Source of the DNA: Nitrosospira sp. 56-18
Lineage (GTDB): Bacteria; Pseudomonadota; Gammaproteobacteria; Burkholderiales; Nitrosomonadaceae
NCBI GenBank assembly: GCA_001899235.1
Contig: MKVR01000004.1
Coordinates: forward strand, 77,385 to 141,384
DNA: 64,000 bases
Reading direction: 5' to 3'
Below the pieces are notes generated by a model. The model made no database searches. It saw only the letters and a list, made by a program, of their open reading frames with translations, and was not told the DNA's origin. Positions 26,733 to 36,971 of this stretch are shown piece after piece (position 1 is the stretch's first letter; each line of letters opens with the position of its first letter). The position numbers were made by a program, and so were the translations under genes.

Positions 26733-28979
26733 TCACGCCGGCGTCAGCTTGGCGTATTCCAGCAGTAACCACTTCGTCCCGGCGCGGTTGAATCGAACTT
26801 CCACACGGGCATCCGCACCCCTCCCTTCGCAACTCAGGATAACCCCCGCGCCAAACTTGGGATGAATGACATTCTGCCCTATCCTCCAACGCGAGGATGT
26901 AGCATTCTGTGTCGCCGCCGGCGCCGTGCCCTGCATGCTGCCGGCCATCTGCCCCGGGGACCGATCGAACGGTGAATTCCAGGCCTCCGCGCTCCTGGTC
27001 GACCCTTTCTGCTGGGGCTTCAGCCACTTGAGCAAATTTTCGGGAATTTCCTGCAGAAAACGCGAAGGAATGTTATAGCGTGTCTGTCCATGCAGCATCC
27101 GGCTCTGAGAAAAACTCAGGTAGAGCCGGCGCCGGGCCCGGGTCACTGCCACGTACATCAAACGTCTTTCTTCTTCCAGCCCCCCCGTTTCGTTGCGGCT
27201 GTTATCGTGAGGAAACAGGCCCTCTTCCAATCCGCTCAGAAAAACACTATGGAACTCCAGTCCTTTCGCGGAATGCACAGTCATCAGTTGCAGCGCGTCC
27301 CGCCCTTCTCCGGCCTGATGCTCTCCTGCTTCCAGTGAGGCATGGCTGAGAAAGGCCGCAAGGCTGCCGTCTTCGGCCTCATGCACGAAACTGGCGGCAG
27401 CGTTGACCAGTTCATTCAAGTTTTCCAGGCGATCTGCTCCCTCACGCTCGGCACGGTAATGCGCCGCCAGTCCGCTGTGCTCCACGACATGCTCCACGAC
27501 TTCGGGCAACGGCAGTTTCTCGCACCCATGGCGCATAAACTCGATCAAGGCTATAAAACCGCCAACGCCTTTCTTCGTTTGCTCCGAGGTTGTCCGGCCG
27601 GCGCCGGAAGAGGCGCCCGGCAGGGTATTTGCCGGCGGGGGTGCAAGTCTCCCGCAGCGCTCCAGCATGGCTGACCACAAACTTGCGCCCTGCCGGGAAG
27701 CGTCGTCCTGGATCTGCTCCAGGCTGCGCGTTCCGATACCGCGGGCGGGGAAATTGACGATCCGCAATAGTGCGCCGTCATCATTCGGATTGGCTATCAG
27801 GCGAAGGTAAGCCAATGCATGCTTGATTTCCTGGCGCTCGAAAAAACGCATGCCGCCATAGACGCGATAGGCCAGGGCAGCATTGAACAGTGCATGTTCG
27901 AGCACCCGTGACTGGGCGTTGGAACGGTAGAGCAACGCAATCTGCGAAAGCGCTATGCCCTCCGAATGCAGCGACTTCACTTCTTCCACGACAAATGCCG
28001 CTTCATCGAGATCGGTGAGCGCGTTGTATACGCGTATCAGTTCGCCATGGCCTTCCGAAGTCCAGAGATTCTTCCCGAGACGGCCGCTATTGTTGCGGAT
28101 CAGTGTATTTGCCGCGCTCAGGATGTTGCCGTGAGAGCGATAGTTTTGTTCCAGCTTGATAATTTTTGAAATATGAAAGTCACGCTCGAACTCTTTCATA
28201 TTCCCCGTATTCGCTCCGCGGAAAGCATAGATACTCTGATCGTCGTCGCCAACCGCGAACACCGCTGTCCGGCTTCCCGCAAGCAGCCTCAGCCATTTGT
28301 ATTGCAAGCGGCTGGTATCCTGAAACTCGTCCACAAGAATATGAATAAAGCGCGACCGGTAATGCTCACGAATAATTTCGTTTCGGACCAGCAGTTCGTA
28401 ACTGCGAAGCAGCAGTTCGGCGAAATCCGCCACACCTTCCTTGTTGCACTGTTGCTCATAGGGCAAATAAAATTCAACCATCTTGCGGGTGAAATCGTCA
28501 TAAGCTTCGACCTCCGCAGCCCGCATCCCCTCCTCTTTCGCATTGTTGATAAACCATTGAACCTGGCGCGGAGCAAACTTTTCCTCGTCCGCTCCCAACC
28601 CCTTCAATATCCGCTTGATGAGCGCCAACTGGTCGGCGGAATCGAGGATCTGGAAAGCCTGCGGCAGGCCTGCATCGTGGTAATGGGCGCGCAGCAACCG
28701 ATTGCACAACCCATGGAACGTGCCTATCCACATGCCGCGCGTATTGATCGGCAGCATGGAAGAAATACGCACGAGCATCTCCTTTGCTGCCTTGTTGGTA
28801 AAAGTGACGGCGAGCACGCCATGGGGGCTTGCTTGCCCGGACTGGATCAAATGCGCGATTCTTGTGGTAAGCACACGCGTCTTGCCGCTGCCGGCGCCTG
28901 CCAGCACCAGTGCCGACTGGTGCGGCAGGGTTACCGCCTCAAGTTGTTCAGGATTCAGATCTGAAAGCATGGAGGACAT
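26733..28979 (-). CDS. uvrD: DNA helicase II (UvrD/Rep superfamily 1)
   Basis: 748 residues. A 3'-5' helicase for mismatch and nucleotide excision repair. Walker A VLAGAGSGKTRVLTTRIAHL near 26-45, motif II LVDEFQDTSRLQY, AVGDDDQSIYAFRGA (motif III), LEQNYRSHGNIL (IV), LMTVHSAKGLEFHSVFLSG (V) and VAVTRARRRLYLS (VI) are all present. The C-terminal Tudor-like RNA polymerase-binding segment ends GAGVILSCEGRGADARVEVRF..AGTKWLLLEYAKL. UvrD rather than Rep on the basis of this tail. Confidence 0.95.
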   Translation of the reverse strand: MSSMLSDLNPEQLEAVTLPHQSALVLAGAGSGKTRVLTTRIAHLIQSGQASPHGVLAVTFTNKAAKEMLVRISSMLPINTRGMWIGTFHGLCNRLLRAHYHDAGLPQAFQILDSADQLALIKRILKGLGADEEKFAPRQVQWFINNAKEEGMRAAEVEAYDDFTRKMVEFYLPYEQQCNKEGVADFAELLLRSYELLVRNEIIREHYRSRFIHILVDEFQDTSRLQYKWLRLLAGSRTAVFAVGDDDQSIYAFRGANTGNMKEFERDFHISKIIKLEQNYRSHGNILSAANTLIRNNSGRLGKNLWTSEGHGELIRVYNALTDLDEAAFVVEEVKSLHSEGIALSQIALLYRSNAQSRVLEHALFNAALAYRVYGGMRFFERQEIKHALAYLRLIANPNDDGALLRIVNFPARGIGTRSLEQIQDDASRQGASLWSAMLERCGRLAPPPANTLPGASSGAGRTTSEQTKKGVGGFIALIEFMRHGCEKLPLPEVVEHVVEHSGLAAHYRAEREGADRLENLNELVNAAASFVHEAEDGSLAAFLSHASLEAGEHQAGEGRDALQLMTVHSAKGLEFHSVFLSGLEEGLFPHDNSRNETGGLEEERRLMYVAVTRARRRLYLSFSQSRMLHGQTRYNIPSRFLQEIPENLLKWLKPQQKGSTRSAEAWNSPFDRSPGQMAGSMQGTAPAATQNATSSRWRIGQNVIHPKFGAGVILSCEGRGADARVEVRFNRAGTKWLLLEYAKLTPA

Positions 28980-29128
28980 TCAAAAAACCGCCTCTGCAGG
29001 CCGCTGGCTGAAACAGAGTGGTTGAGCTATCCGTCCGGGATAGCCTTGCAGCCCATGAAACGGGGAAGGCAAGCCGCATCGCTTCGTGACGGGCTCGCCG
29101 TTTTGGCTTGAGATCAGGAAGATGCCGC

Positions 29129-30001
29129 CTATTTGTTTCGGCTTTTCGATACCAGATCCAGGATCAGCGGGGTCAATATCAATTCGATTGCAAGTCCCAT
29201 CTTCCCGCCCGGAACCACAATCGAATTCGGCCGGGACATGAACGAATCGTGAATCATCGCAAGAAGATAAGGAAAATTCACTCCTTTGGGTTCCCGGAAA
29301 CGAATCACGACGAAACTTTCGTCCAGGGTAGGGATATCACGGGCAATGAAAGGGTTGGACGTGTCGACCGTGGGCACACGCTGGAAATTGATATGCGTCC
29401 GGGAAAACTGGGGCGTGATGTAGTGCACGTAGTCGTACATGCGGCGAAGAATGGTGTGAGTCACCGCTTCGGCTGAATAGCCACGCGCGTTCATGTCCCG
29501 ATGGATTTTTTGAATCCACTCCAGATTGACGATAGGTACCACACCCACCAGCAGATCCACGTATTGCGCCACATCGGCTGTTTCGCTTTTCACCCCTCCA
29601 TGCAAGCCTTCATAGAAGAGCATGTCCGATCCAGGCTTGATCCCCGACCATGGGGTAAAAGTGCCCGCCTTCTGCTTGTGAGGCGCAGCTTCTTCGTCGT
29701 TATGCAGATATAAGCGGGTCTCGCCTCCTCCGCTCTCTCCATACTCCTTGAACAAAGCCTCCAGCTTTTCGAACTCATTCGCTTCCGGGCCAAAATGACT
29801 GATGGGGTGACCGCCATCCTTCTCCGATTCCGCGACTGCGGCTTTCATTGCGTCCCGGTCATAGCGGTGGAAACTGTCGCCCTCCACCACCGCGACAGCC
29901 AGCTTCTCGCGACGAAAGATATGCTCGAAACTATTTTTAACGGTCGATGTCCCGGCGCCGGATGATCCGGTAACGGCGATAACGGGGTGCTTTTGCGACA
30001 T
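29129..30001 (-). CDS. prkB: Phosphoribulokinase (proteobacterial CbbP type)
   Basis: 290 residues. Makes ribulose-1,5-bisphosphate for Rubisco. P-loop VTGSSGAGTSTVKNSF at 10-25, EGDSFHRYDRDAMK near 40-53, LFYEGLHGG near 123-131 and VGVVPIVNLEWIQKIHRD are as in CbbP. GAGGAG precedes the ATG. It lies outside any Rubisco operon in this window, next to uvrD and rplM. It implies a Calvin-Benson cycle, consistent with an autotroph. Confidence 0.94.
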   Translation of the reverse strand: MSQKHPVIAVTGSSGAGTSTVKNSFEHIFRREKLAVAVVEGDSFHRYDRDAMKAAVAESEKDGGHPISHFGPEANEFEKLEALFKEYGESGGGETRLYLHNDEEAAPHKQKAGTFTPWSGIKPGSDMLFYEGLHGGVKSETADVAQYVDLLVGVVPIVNLEWIQKIHRDMNARGYSAEAVTHTILRRMYDYVHYITPQFSRTHINFQRVPTVDTSNPFIARDIPTLDESFVVIRFREPKGVNFPYLLAMIHDSFMSRPNSIVVPGGKMGLAIELILTPLILDLVSKSRNK

Positions 30002-30175
30002 ACTGGTATTCTCCTCGATATAAATATAATTAGTATCGCAGCCAGGGGCTCATGGGCGGAGATCGACCCGGGCAGCGGCTTTTTTGTGAAACATGATACC
30101 TGTTTTCCAGCGGATTTGGGCTTGTATTGCACGGGATCTTGGCATGACCGAGCATGGTTTGCCGGAAAGCGCGGT

Positions 30176-30204
30176 TTGACATTTACCCCGGTGCAGCATA
30201 AAAT
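30176..30204 (+). promoter_or_regulatory. Sigma-70 promoter of rplM-rpsI
   Basis: Consensus TTGACA at 30176-30181 and TAAAAT at 30199-30204 with a 17-base spacer, ending 32 bases before the rplM GTG. The best promoter in the window. Confidence 0.8.
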
Positions 30205-30236
30205 GCCCGGCTTTACCGAATAAGCAGGGCTAGCTC

Positions 30237-30671
30237 GTGAAAACCTTTTCAGCCAAACCACACGAAGTGCATCGCGACTGGTTCGTGATCGACGCGGCCG
30301 ACAAGGTGCTGGGTCGTCTCGCTGCGGAGATTGCCCATCGTCTCCGCGGGAAACACAAACCCATCTTTACACCTCATGTGGACACGGGTGATTTCATTAT
30401 CGTGGTGAACGTGGATAAGTTGCGTATCACCGGAAACAAAGCGGAAGCCAAGAATTATTACCGTCACACGGGATATCCCGGCGGCATTTACGAGACAAAT
30501 TTCGCGAAAATGCACGCACGCTTTCCCGGCCGGCCGCTGGAAAAAGCGGTAAAGGGAATGCTGCCAAAGGGTCCGCTGGGATATGCGATGTTAAAGAAAC
30601 TCAAGATCTATGCAGGGGCGGCACATCCGCACGCGGCGCAGCAACCGCGGCAACTTGAAGTCAGGGATTGA
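30237..30671 (+). CDS. rplM: 50S ribosomal protein L13
   Basis: 144 residues from a [78 protein letters not shown] and RAVKGMLP-like sequence give the complete L13 core. Operon with rpsI. Confidence 0.98.
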   Translation: MKTFSAKPHEVHRDWFVIDAADKVLGRLAAEIAHRLRGKHKPIFTPHVDTGDFIIVVNVDKLRITGNKAEAKNYYRHTGYPGGIYETNFAKMHARFPGRPLEKAVKGMLPKGPLGYAMLKKLKIYAGAAHPHAAQQPRQLEVRD

Positions 30672-30674
30672 TAT

Positions 30675-31067
30675 ATGGGTATAAGCTATAGCTATGGCAC
30701 CGGCCGCCGGAAAAGTGCGGTGGCGCGCGTGTTTATCAAACCGGGAACAGGCTCGATAACTGTCAATGACAAGCCCGTGGACAGTTTCTTTTCTCGCGAG
30801 ACAGGCCGCATGGTAGTGCGGCAGCCTCTCGAACTGACCGGGAACCTGACGACCTTCGATATTATCGTCAATATCCACGGCGGTGGAGAATCAGGACAAG
30901 CTGGCGCTGTCCGCCATGGCATTACGCGCGCGTTGATGGATTATGATCCAGCGCTCAAGCCGGTACTGAGCAACGCGGGCCTGGTTACGCGGGATGCGCG
31001 TGAAGTCGAAAGAAAGAAGGTCGGATTGCGGAAAGCACGCCGCCGCAAGCAATTTTCCAAGAGATAA
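30675..31067 (+). CDS. rpsI: 30S ribosomal protein S9
   Basis: 130 residues. [25 protein letters not shown] at the start and the invariant C-terminal [18 protein letters not shown] tail that reaches the P site. Confidence 0.98.
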   Translation: MGISYSYGTGRRKSAVARVFIKPGTGSITVNDKPVDSFFSRETGRMVVRQPLELTGNLTTFDIIVNIHGGGESGQAGAVRHGITRALMDYDPALKPVLSNAGLVTRDAREVERKKVGLRKARRRKQFSKR

Positions 31068-31097
31068 GCTGCATTCTCTTTCTGAAAGTAAAAACAC

Positions 31098-31127
31098 CAA
31101 AAGCCGCCCGTTTCTGGCGGCTTTTTT
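31098..31127 (+). terminator. Rho-independent terminator of rplM-rpsI
   Basis: Stem AAGCCGCC (31101-31108) with GGCGGCTT (31116-31123), a seven-base loop, and a T-run to 31127, 30 bases after the rpsI stop. Confidence 0.9.
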
Positions 31128-31206
31128 ATTTGTTGCTTATAATCAAAGGCGGATAGCAGGCAAACCGCAGACAGATTCTCATTTACCTCATTTTGAGAAA
31201 TACCTG

Positions 31207-32235
31207 ATGATTAAAGTTGGCATTGTAGGGGGAACAGGCTATACCGGGGTGGAGCTCCTGCGCATCCTGTCACAGCATCCCGAGGCAAGCCTGAGGGCCA
31301 TCACTTCCCGCAAGGAAGCGGGCATGGCCGTCACAGATCTTTTTCCCAGTCTCCGCGGGCGTATCTCTCTCAAGTTTTCCGATCCGGCGGAGGCGGAACT
31401 CGGTCAATGCGACATCGTGTTTTTTGCTACGCCGAATGGTATTGCCATGCAGCAGATCCGGCCGTTGCTGGATCAAGGAGTCCGGATAATCGATCTCGCA
31501 GCCGATTTTCGTATTCAGGATGTAAGCATATGGGAAAAATGGTACAGGATGCCTCATGCCTGTCCCGACCTGGTCCAGGAGGCGGTATATGGATTGCCTG
31601 AAATCAACCGCGACAGAATCAAAAGCGCGCGGCTCATAGCCAATCCCGGCTGCTATCCCACTGCTGTGCAGCTTGGGTTCCTGCCGCTGGTGGAAGCGGG
31701 TATTGCCGATCTGGAACATCTCATAGCGGATGCCAAATCCGGGGTTTCCGGGGCGGGCCGTAATGCCGAAATACATACCCTGTTTGCCGAGGCTTCGGAT
31801 AATTTCAAAGCCTATGGAGTCCCTGGGCATCGCCACCTCCCGGAAATCCGGCAGGGACTGTCCCTGATGGCGAAGCAGCCGGTCGGCTTGACGTTTGTTC
31901 CACATCTCACTCCCATGATCCGGGGTATTCATGCCACGCTTTATGCCAGGCTTACGTCGGATATCGACCTTCAGGCGTTATACGAAAAACGATATGCCGG
32001 TGAGCCATTCGTGGATGTCCTGCCCAAAGGTTCTCATCCGGAAACCCGGAGCGTGCGAGGTTCCAACGCATGCCGCATCGCCGTTCATCGGCCTCAGGAT
32101 GGCGAAACCGCCGTCATACTTTCCGTCACCGACAATCTTGTCAAAGGAGCGGCGGGACAAGCAGTTCAGAATATGAACCTCATGTTTGGTTTCCCGGAAA
32201 CCATGGCTATTGATGGTGCCCCCCTGGTACCCTAG
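31207..32235 (+). CDS. argC: N-acetyl-gamma-glutamyl-phosphate reductase
   Basis: 342 residues. Third step of arginine synthesis. [21 protein letters not shown] is the NADP-binding start, fixing the ATG at 31207 (the frame is open back into rpsI). The catalytic cysteine is in [14 protein letters not shown] near 146-159; KSGVSGAGR and [15 protein letters not shown] follow. A TATAAT at 31138-31143 may be part of its own promoter. Confidence 0.95.
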   Translation: MIKVGIVGGTGYTGVELLRILSQHPEASLRAITSRKEAGMAVTDLFPSLRGRISLKFSDPAEAELGQCDIVFFATPNGIAMQQIRPLLDQGVRIIDLAADFRIQDVSIWEKWYRMPHACPDLVQEAVYGLPEINRDRIKSARLIANPGCYPTAVQLGFLPLVEAGIADLEHLIADAKSGVSGAGRNAEIHTLFAEASDNFKAYGVPGHRHLPEIRQGLSLMAKQPVGLTFVPHLTPMIRGIHATLYARLTSDIDLQALYEKRYAGEPFVDVLPKGSHPETRSVRGSNACRIAVHRPQDGETAVILSVTDNLVKGAAGQAVQNMNLMFGFPETMAIDGAPLVP

Positions 32236-32476
32236 GAAATCGCTGAACAAATCCCCGCTGGACGCGTTGCTGGTAAAATCGGGATGATCGCAGGCACAAC
32301 ACAGGCCATAGCCGGGACTACGATGCCAGGGAGCACAACGCAGCGGGCTCCCCAAGAGCGTTCGTAGCGGGCTGCACTTGCCTCCGGCGGGGGGCTCATC
32401 GGTGGAAAACCATGCCGCGGCCACAACCGATACAGGGACATAGCGAACCGATGCCAGGGAACACAGTCTGACTTTG
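32236..32476. other. Intergenic region argC to the coiled-coil membrane protein
   Basis: 241 bases with no trusted frame or clear regulatory motif. Confidence 0.4.
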
Positions 32477-33226
32477 ATGCAAAAGAAATTCAAGAGAAAA
32501 ACAGGAATATTCGCACCACGAGTCGCCGTACGCCCGGAAACTTCCTGGCACTCCCGCTGGCTCATCATCGGTATCCTTGCTGTGCTGGCGCTGGTTTTAT
32601 CATGGGGAATGTATGATGCGGGCCGCAAGTTTGCCGGCTTCGACAAGCAGGGAATCAGTGAAGCAAGTGAAGAATTGGCCCGGCTGTCTCAGGCTAATGC
32701 GCGCTTGCAGCGGGATAATGACGAATTGCGAATGACGGTTGCAGGTCTCGAGCGCCAGCTGCAGATGGACGTGGCGACCCATGAAAACGTAATACAACAG
32801 GTGAAAACCCTGGAAAAGGAAAACACGCGCTTGACGGAGGACCTTGCATTCTTTCAAAATCTTGGCAATGTCGGCGGGAAAGCGGAACACCGGGTATCCA
32901 TTGGCCGCTTGAAGCTGGAACGAGGCCAGTTACCCGGAGAATACCGGTATAGCGTATTGCTTGTCCAGGGCGGACGTCCCATCAAGGATTTCCAGGGAAG
33001 CCTGGAATTTGAAGTCAGTTTTCGTCAAAATGGAGAAAAGAAAATGATTTCTCTTGCTGGTGAAAATCCCTCGCAGAAATTCGACGTCAAATTCAAATTC
33101 TATCAACGCATAGACCGGAGCTTCCGTCTTCCCGCGGGCGGCGTTCTGGAAAGCATGCAGGTAAAAGTATTCGAAAACGGGCTGGCGCAAGCCAGGCTGA
33201 CGCAGACAGTAAATCCGCCTTCTTGA
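32477..33226 (+). CDS. Single-pass membrane protein with coiled coil (DUF6776-like)
   Basis: 249 residues. A basic N-terminus, one membrane helix (about 28-47, WLIIGILAVLALVLSWGMYD), a coiled coil about 60-122 (EELARLSQANARLQRDNDELR... LEKENTRLTEDL), then a beta-rich C-terminal domain near 135-245. It lies 12 bases upstream of a bactofilin and probably links that polymer to the inner membrane or periplasm; that role is inference. ATG at 32477 preferred over TTG 32474. Confidence 0.8.
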   Translation: MQKKFKRKTGIFAPRVAVRPETSWHSRWLIIGILAVLALVLSWGMYDAGRKFAGFDKQGISEASEELARLSQANARLQRDNDELRMTVAGLERQLQMDVATHENVIQQVKTLEKENTRLTEDLAFFQNLGNVGGKAEHRVSIGRLKLERGQLPGEYRYSVLLVQGGRPIKDFQGSLEFEVSFRQNGEKKMISLAGENPSQKFDVKFKFYQRIDRSFRLPAGGVLESMQVKVFENGLAQARLTQTVNPPS

Positions 33227-33238
33227 GGAAGATAATCA

Positions 33239-33652
33239 ATGTTTGGCAAAAAACCGAATACCCCCCAGAATCACATCGATTCACTCATCGGGGTTGGCAC
33301 GCGTATCGAAGGAAGCATCCTTTTTAGTGGAGGCTTGCGGGTGGATGGCCAGGTTAGCGGTAATATCATCGCGACGGGCGACAGGCCCAGCACGCTGGTA
33401 TTGAGCGAGCAGGCTATGGTTGAAGGAAAAATAGAGGTTTCGCATGCCGTCGTGAACGGCACCGTAACTGGTGCCATATATGCGAGCGAATATGTGGAAC
33501 TTCAACCGAAAGCCAGGATCGTCGGTGATATTCACTACAAATCCATGGAGATTCAGCTAGGTTCCTCGATCGACGGTATGTTGCACCACTATGATGCCAG
33601 CCAGGTGCAAAATAAAGTGATCCCTCTGATACCTGCTACGCACTCCGATTGA
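33239..33652 (+). CDS. Bactofilin (polymer-forming cytoskeletal protein)
   Basis: 137 residues. A right-handed beta-helix of short repeats follows a disordered N-terminus: IDSLIGVGTRIEGSILFSGGLRVDGQVSGNI is the family start, then VEGKIEVSHAVVNGTVTGAIYASEYVELQPKARIVGDI. Bactofilins self-assemble without nucleotide and often guide cell-wall enzymes; an M23 peptidase gene lies about 3 kb downstream. Confidence 0.92.
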   Translation: MFGKKPNTPQNHIDSLIGVGTRIEGSILFSGGLRVDGQVSGNIIATGDRPSTLVLSEQAMVEGKIEVSHAVVNGTVTGAIYASEYVELQPKARIVGDIHYKSMEIQLGSSIDGMLHHYDASQVQNKVIPLIPATHSD

Positions 33653-33698
33653 CCTGGCGTGAGCAGAAAATTTTTACCACTTTTTATTGGAATTCAGA

Positions 33699-34067
33699 AT
33701 GAATGCGGCAACAGGCGCGGAAATGGTTATGGAGATGCAATCCCCATTGATCTTTACCGATAGCGCGGCAAACAAGGTAAGGCAACTCATCGAGGAAGAA
33801 GGAAACGATGACTTGAAACTGAGGGTATTCGTTGCAGGTGGAGGATGCTCCGGTTTTAAATACGGGTTTACCTTTGATGAGGTGATCAGCGAAGACGATA
33901 CCGTAATGGAGAAGAATGGGGTCAAGCTCCTCATAGACGCCATGAGTTTTCAGTACCTAGCCGGAGCGGAAATCGATTATCAGGAAAATGCTGAAGGTGC
34001 CCAGTTTGTCATCAAGAATCCTGGGGCCTCGAGCACCTGCGGTTGCGGATCGTCATTTTCGGTATAG
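33699..34067 (+). CDS. erpA: Iron-sulfur cluster insertion protein ErpA (A-type carrier)
   Basis: 122 residues. [17 protein letters not shown] with Cys50, and CGC with Cys114 and Cys116 near the C-terminus, are the three cluster ligands. ErpA hands [4Fe-4S] clusters to apo-enzymes. I chose the ATG at 33699; a TTG at 33687 is in frame. Confidence 0.95.
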   Translation: MNAATGAEMVMEMQSPLIFTDSAANKVRQLIEEEGNDDLKLRVFVAGGGCSGFKYGFTFDEVISEDDTVMEKNGVKLLIDAMSFQYLAGAEIDYQENAEGAQFVIKNPGASSTCGCGSSFSV

Positions 34068-34127
34068 TTCGCTGTTTTGGCTGCTCCTCCGCGGGGGGAT
34101 GAGGGCGGGTAAGTCATGCCGGGCGCA

Positions 34128-35231
34128 CTAATTCGGATAGATTGCACCAAGAATTCGTGGGCCCCGCGCACCTGTTACCATTGGAAGGCTGGCCGGAATT
34201 TTTTTTATTGCCTGCTTGGCCAGCCAGGCAAAGGCGAATGCCTCGAGCCAGTCGGCATCGACACCCAGCTTGTCTGTCAATTCCACGCTTTTCGCCGATA
34301 ACGCCATCCGCAGCTTTGCCACCAGTTCGGCATTTCGTGCCCCGCCTCCGCAAAGATAGATTTCAGAAGCGTTGGGATAATACGCCAGCACGGATGCTGC
34401 AATACCCTGGACAGTCAACTGCAGCAGGGTGGCCTGCACGTCTTCCGGTTTTTCATCACCGGATAGATAGCCTTTCAGCCAGTCAAGGTTGAATACTTCC
34501 CTGCCCGCGCTTTTTGGAGGGGACGCCAAAAAAAATGGAAGTGCAATCAGTTCCCGGAGCAGCGATGGAATCACGAGACCTGAACCGGCCCAGACTCCGT
34601 CTTTATCGTACGTCTGTCCAGTATGCTTCAAACACCAGGCATCCATCAAAATATTTCCCGGGCCGCAGTCAAATCCGGCGATCTGACCGCCGGGCGCGAG
34701 ACTGGTCAGATTGCTGATGCCCCCGATATTGACAATGATCCGATGAACTCGCGGATCGCTGAATAGAATCTGGTGAAACGCCGGAACCAATGGCGCACCC
34801 TGTCCTCCTGCAGCGATATCCCGGCTCCTGAAGTCCGCCACCACCGTCATGCCGGTCAACTCGGTAAGCAACGCCGGATTGAATAGCTGAATAGTGTATC
34901 CCTGCCCCATCGATGGGCAATGCCGCACAGTCTGGCCATGACAGCCCACTGCCGACACCTCTTGGGGCGATATACCGCTTCCGTCGAGCAGTCCGGATAC
35001 CGCTCTGGAATAATGCTGCGCCAGTTCATTTCCGAGCATGGCCGCCCGATGCAGCTCATCGCTGCCAGTCTTGCTCAACCCCAGCAGCCCGGTACGCAGC
35101 GTGCTCGTATAAGGAAGATAGAAAGTGCGAAGAATTGATGGAAAAGCAGAACCAAGGTCAGCAAGTACGGCATCGATCCCGTCCAGGCTCGTGCCGGACA
35201 TGATGCCGATATAGTAGGAAACATCTTTCAA
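34128..35231 (-). CDS. anmK: Anhydro-N-acetylmuramic acid kinase
   Basis: 367 residues from a TTG at 35231 (GGATTTGGG lies just upstream). YYIGIMSGTSLDGIDAVL is the family start; VGCHGQTVRH near 97-106, VADFRSRDIAAGGQGAPLVP and NIGGISNLT are the nucleotide and sugar loops. It phosphorylates the anhydroMurNAc released during wall turnover, opening its ring to MurNAc-6-phosphate. Minus strand with the M23 peptidase, so it recycles what that class of enzyme helps release. Confidence 0.94.
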   Translation of the reverse strand: MKDVSYYIGIMSGTSLDGIDAVLADLGSAFPSILRTFYLPYTSTLRTGLLGLSKTGSDELHRAAMLGNELAQHYSRAVSGLLDGSGISPQEVSAVGCHGQTVRHCPSMGQGYTIQLFNPALLTELTGMTVVADFRSRDIAAGGQGAPLVPAFHQILFSDPRVHRIIVNIGGISNLTSLAPGGQIAGFDCGPGNILMDAWCLKHTGQTYDKDGVWAGSGLVIPSLLRELIALPFFLASPPKSAGREVFNLDWLKGYLSGDEKPEDVQATLLQLTVQGIAASVLAYYPNASEIYLCGGGARNAELVAKLRMALSAKSVELTDKLGVDADWLEAFAFAWLAKQAIKKIPASLPMVTGARGPRILGAIYPN

Positions 35232-35378
35232 CCCAAATCCGGAAAGTCTTTGTGGATCATGTTTCTAAAGGTTCAATCTGCTCGCCGCCTCTACCAGGCA
35301 AATAGTGAAAAGGCGTCAAGCACCGAACTATTCCTTATGTTCCAGCAATGGAAAATAGCGATATGCCTGGGGCTAATC

Positions 35379-36695
35379 CTAATCCAGCAGCGATACGCTG
35401 GTGCCGCGCAACATGTCCAGCCGCGCCATCAGCGGCCTGGTATATTCGTAAAATACCGGCACGTATCTTGGAGCGACAGGCGTAGCGCTAGGCATGGCCA
35501 GACGCAACGGATCCCGCTGGACTCCGTTTTCGCGAAATTCATAGTGAAGATGCGGGCCTGTGGCCATTCCGGTCGCACCCACATGGCCGATTATCTCGCC
35601 CTGGCCGACTCGGTTCCCGGAACGCAGGCCCTTTGTGAAACTCGATAAATGGCCATATACGGTGGAATACTGGTCGTGGTGCTGCAGAATAACGACATTG
35701 CCGTAACCACCCTGCCAGCCGGCAAATACAACCGTGCCTTCCGCGGCCGCTTTCACCCTCGTACCCGGAGGCGCCACATAATCAATGCCGCTATGCGCGC
35801 GCCACGTTTTGAGAATGGGATGAAACCGGGCGGTGGAGAAGCCGGAACTGATACGGGAAAACTCCAGCGGAGAACGCAGGAACGCTTTCCTCAGGTTCTT
35901 GCCGTCTGGTGCGTAATAACCGCTTTCTCCATTTTCCGCCTGAAAATATATTCCGCGATGGGGTGTTCCCTGATTGATGAATTCCACTGCCAGCACCCGC
36001 CCGGGCCTGGCCGGTTCTCCGTTGCCGTAAAGAGAATCATAAACCACGGTAAAACGGTCCCCTCTCCGCAAATCCCGATGAAAATCGATGTCGGAAGCCA
36101 GAATATCCACGATCTGGGTCGCCACACTTTCCGGTACCCCCGCAGCATCCACCGCGGCAAAAAGTGAGCTGTTTATCACGCCAGTCTTCATCTGGATATG
36201 CGTCTCCAGCCTGGGCGCCTGATTTCCTATTCTAAAGCTGCCGCCGTGTTTTTCCATAACCAGTTGCTCACTTCCACCCGGAAAGTAACGGAGCAGAAGC
36301 AACTCGCCTCTTGCCGTGGTTTCCGCATGGACGATCCTGCCGGGGACCAACTGGTGTATGGCCTTGACGTCTCTGGCGTCGCGAAGGAAACTGACCGAGT
36401 CCTGGCTATTGACGCCCAGCCGGGACAGCAATGCGGCAATCGTGTCGCCGCTCTGGATACTCTCCTGGCGCCAGAAGGTCATATTGACCGGGAGAATGGG
36501 AGTTATTTCCGGAAGTTCAAGACTGAGAACTATATCCTCGACAGGGGGTCCTTCCACGGAAGTGTCGGGCGCAATGCCGAATGCTGCGACCATGCCGAAG
36601 AGAGGAAAACTGGATAACAGAATCAGCCAGCGCAGTCGTTTTTTAGTCAGCGCCGCCGGTTTATGCGCTAAAATGCCGTTCTTATCGCCCAGCAT
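35379..36695 (-). CDS. M23 family peptidoglycan endopeptidase
   Basis: 438 residues. One membrane helix (about 22-42), an OapA/LysM-like middle (TFWRQESIQSGDTIAALLSRLGV near 85-107), then a LytM domain: HSGIDYVAPPGTRV with the zinc ligands His and Asp, and GMATGPHLHYEFRENG with the HxH. All zinc residues look intact, so it should be an active endopeptidase. GGAG five bases before the ATG at 36695 decides that start over 36731. Confidence 0.92.
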   Translation of the reverse strand: MLGDKNGILAHKPAALTKKRLRWLILLSSFPLFGMVAAFGIAPDTSVEGPPVEDIVLSLELPEITPILPVNMTFWRQESIQSGDTIAALLSRLGVNSQDSVSFLRDARDVKAIHQLVPGRIVHAETTARGELLLLRYFPGGSEQLVMEKHGGSFRIGNQAPRLETHIQMKTGVINSSLFAAVDAAGVPESVATQIVDILASDIDFHRDLRRGDRFTVVYDSLYGNGEPARPGRVLAVEFINQGTPHRGIYFQAENGESGYYAPDGKNLRKAFLRSPLEFSRISSGFSTARFHPILKTWRAHSGIDYVAPPGTRVKAAAEGTVVFAGWQGGYGNVVILQHHDQYSTVYGHLSSFTKGLRSGNRVGQGEIIGHVGATGMATGPHLHYEFRENGVQRDPLRLAMPSATPVAPRYVPVFYEYTRPLMARLDMLRGTSVSLLD

Positions 36696-36971
36696 GCTTT
36701 CTCCATCAGATTGGAAGGTGGAGTTTAACATGTAACTGCGACCCCGTCGACGTAAAGGTTAATATGCCCATCCCCCGAAAAATTATATTTCATCCCCGCG
36801 GCGCCTTTACGCATCAACTTGTAGTGGAACAATCATTGGTTCCCTGAGGGCAGTTTCCCATGCGGTCGTTCACTTGTGACCGGCTTGCGAAACCCGTCGC
36901 GGCAAGGCCCGCCCGGTTGATACCATTATTCCATTTTTTGAATCTCACACTGATCCTCTGGAGCGTGTTTC

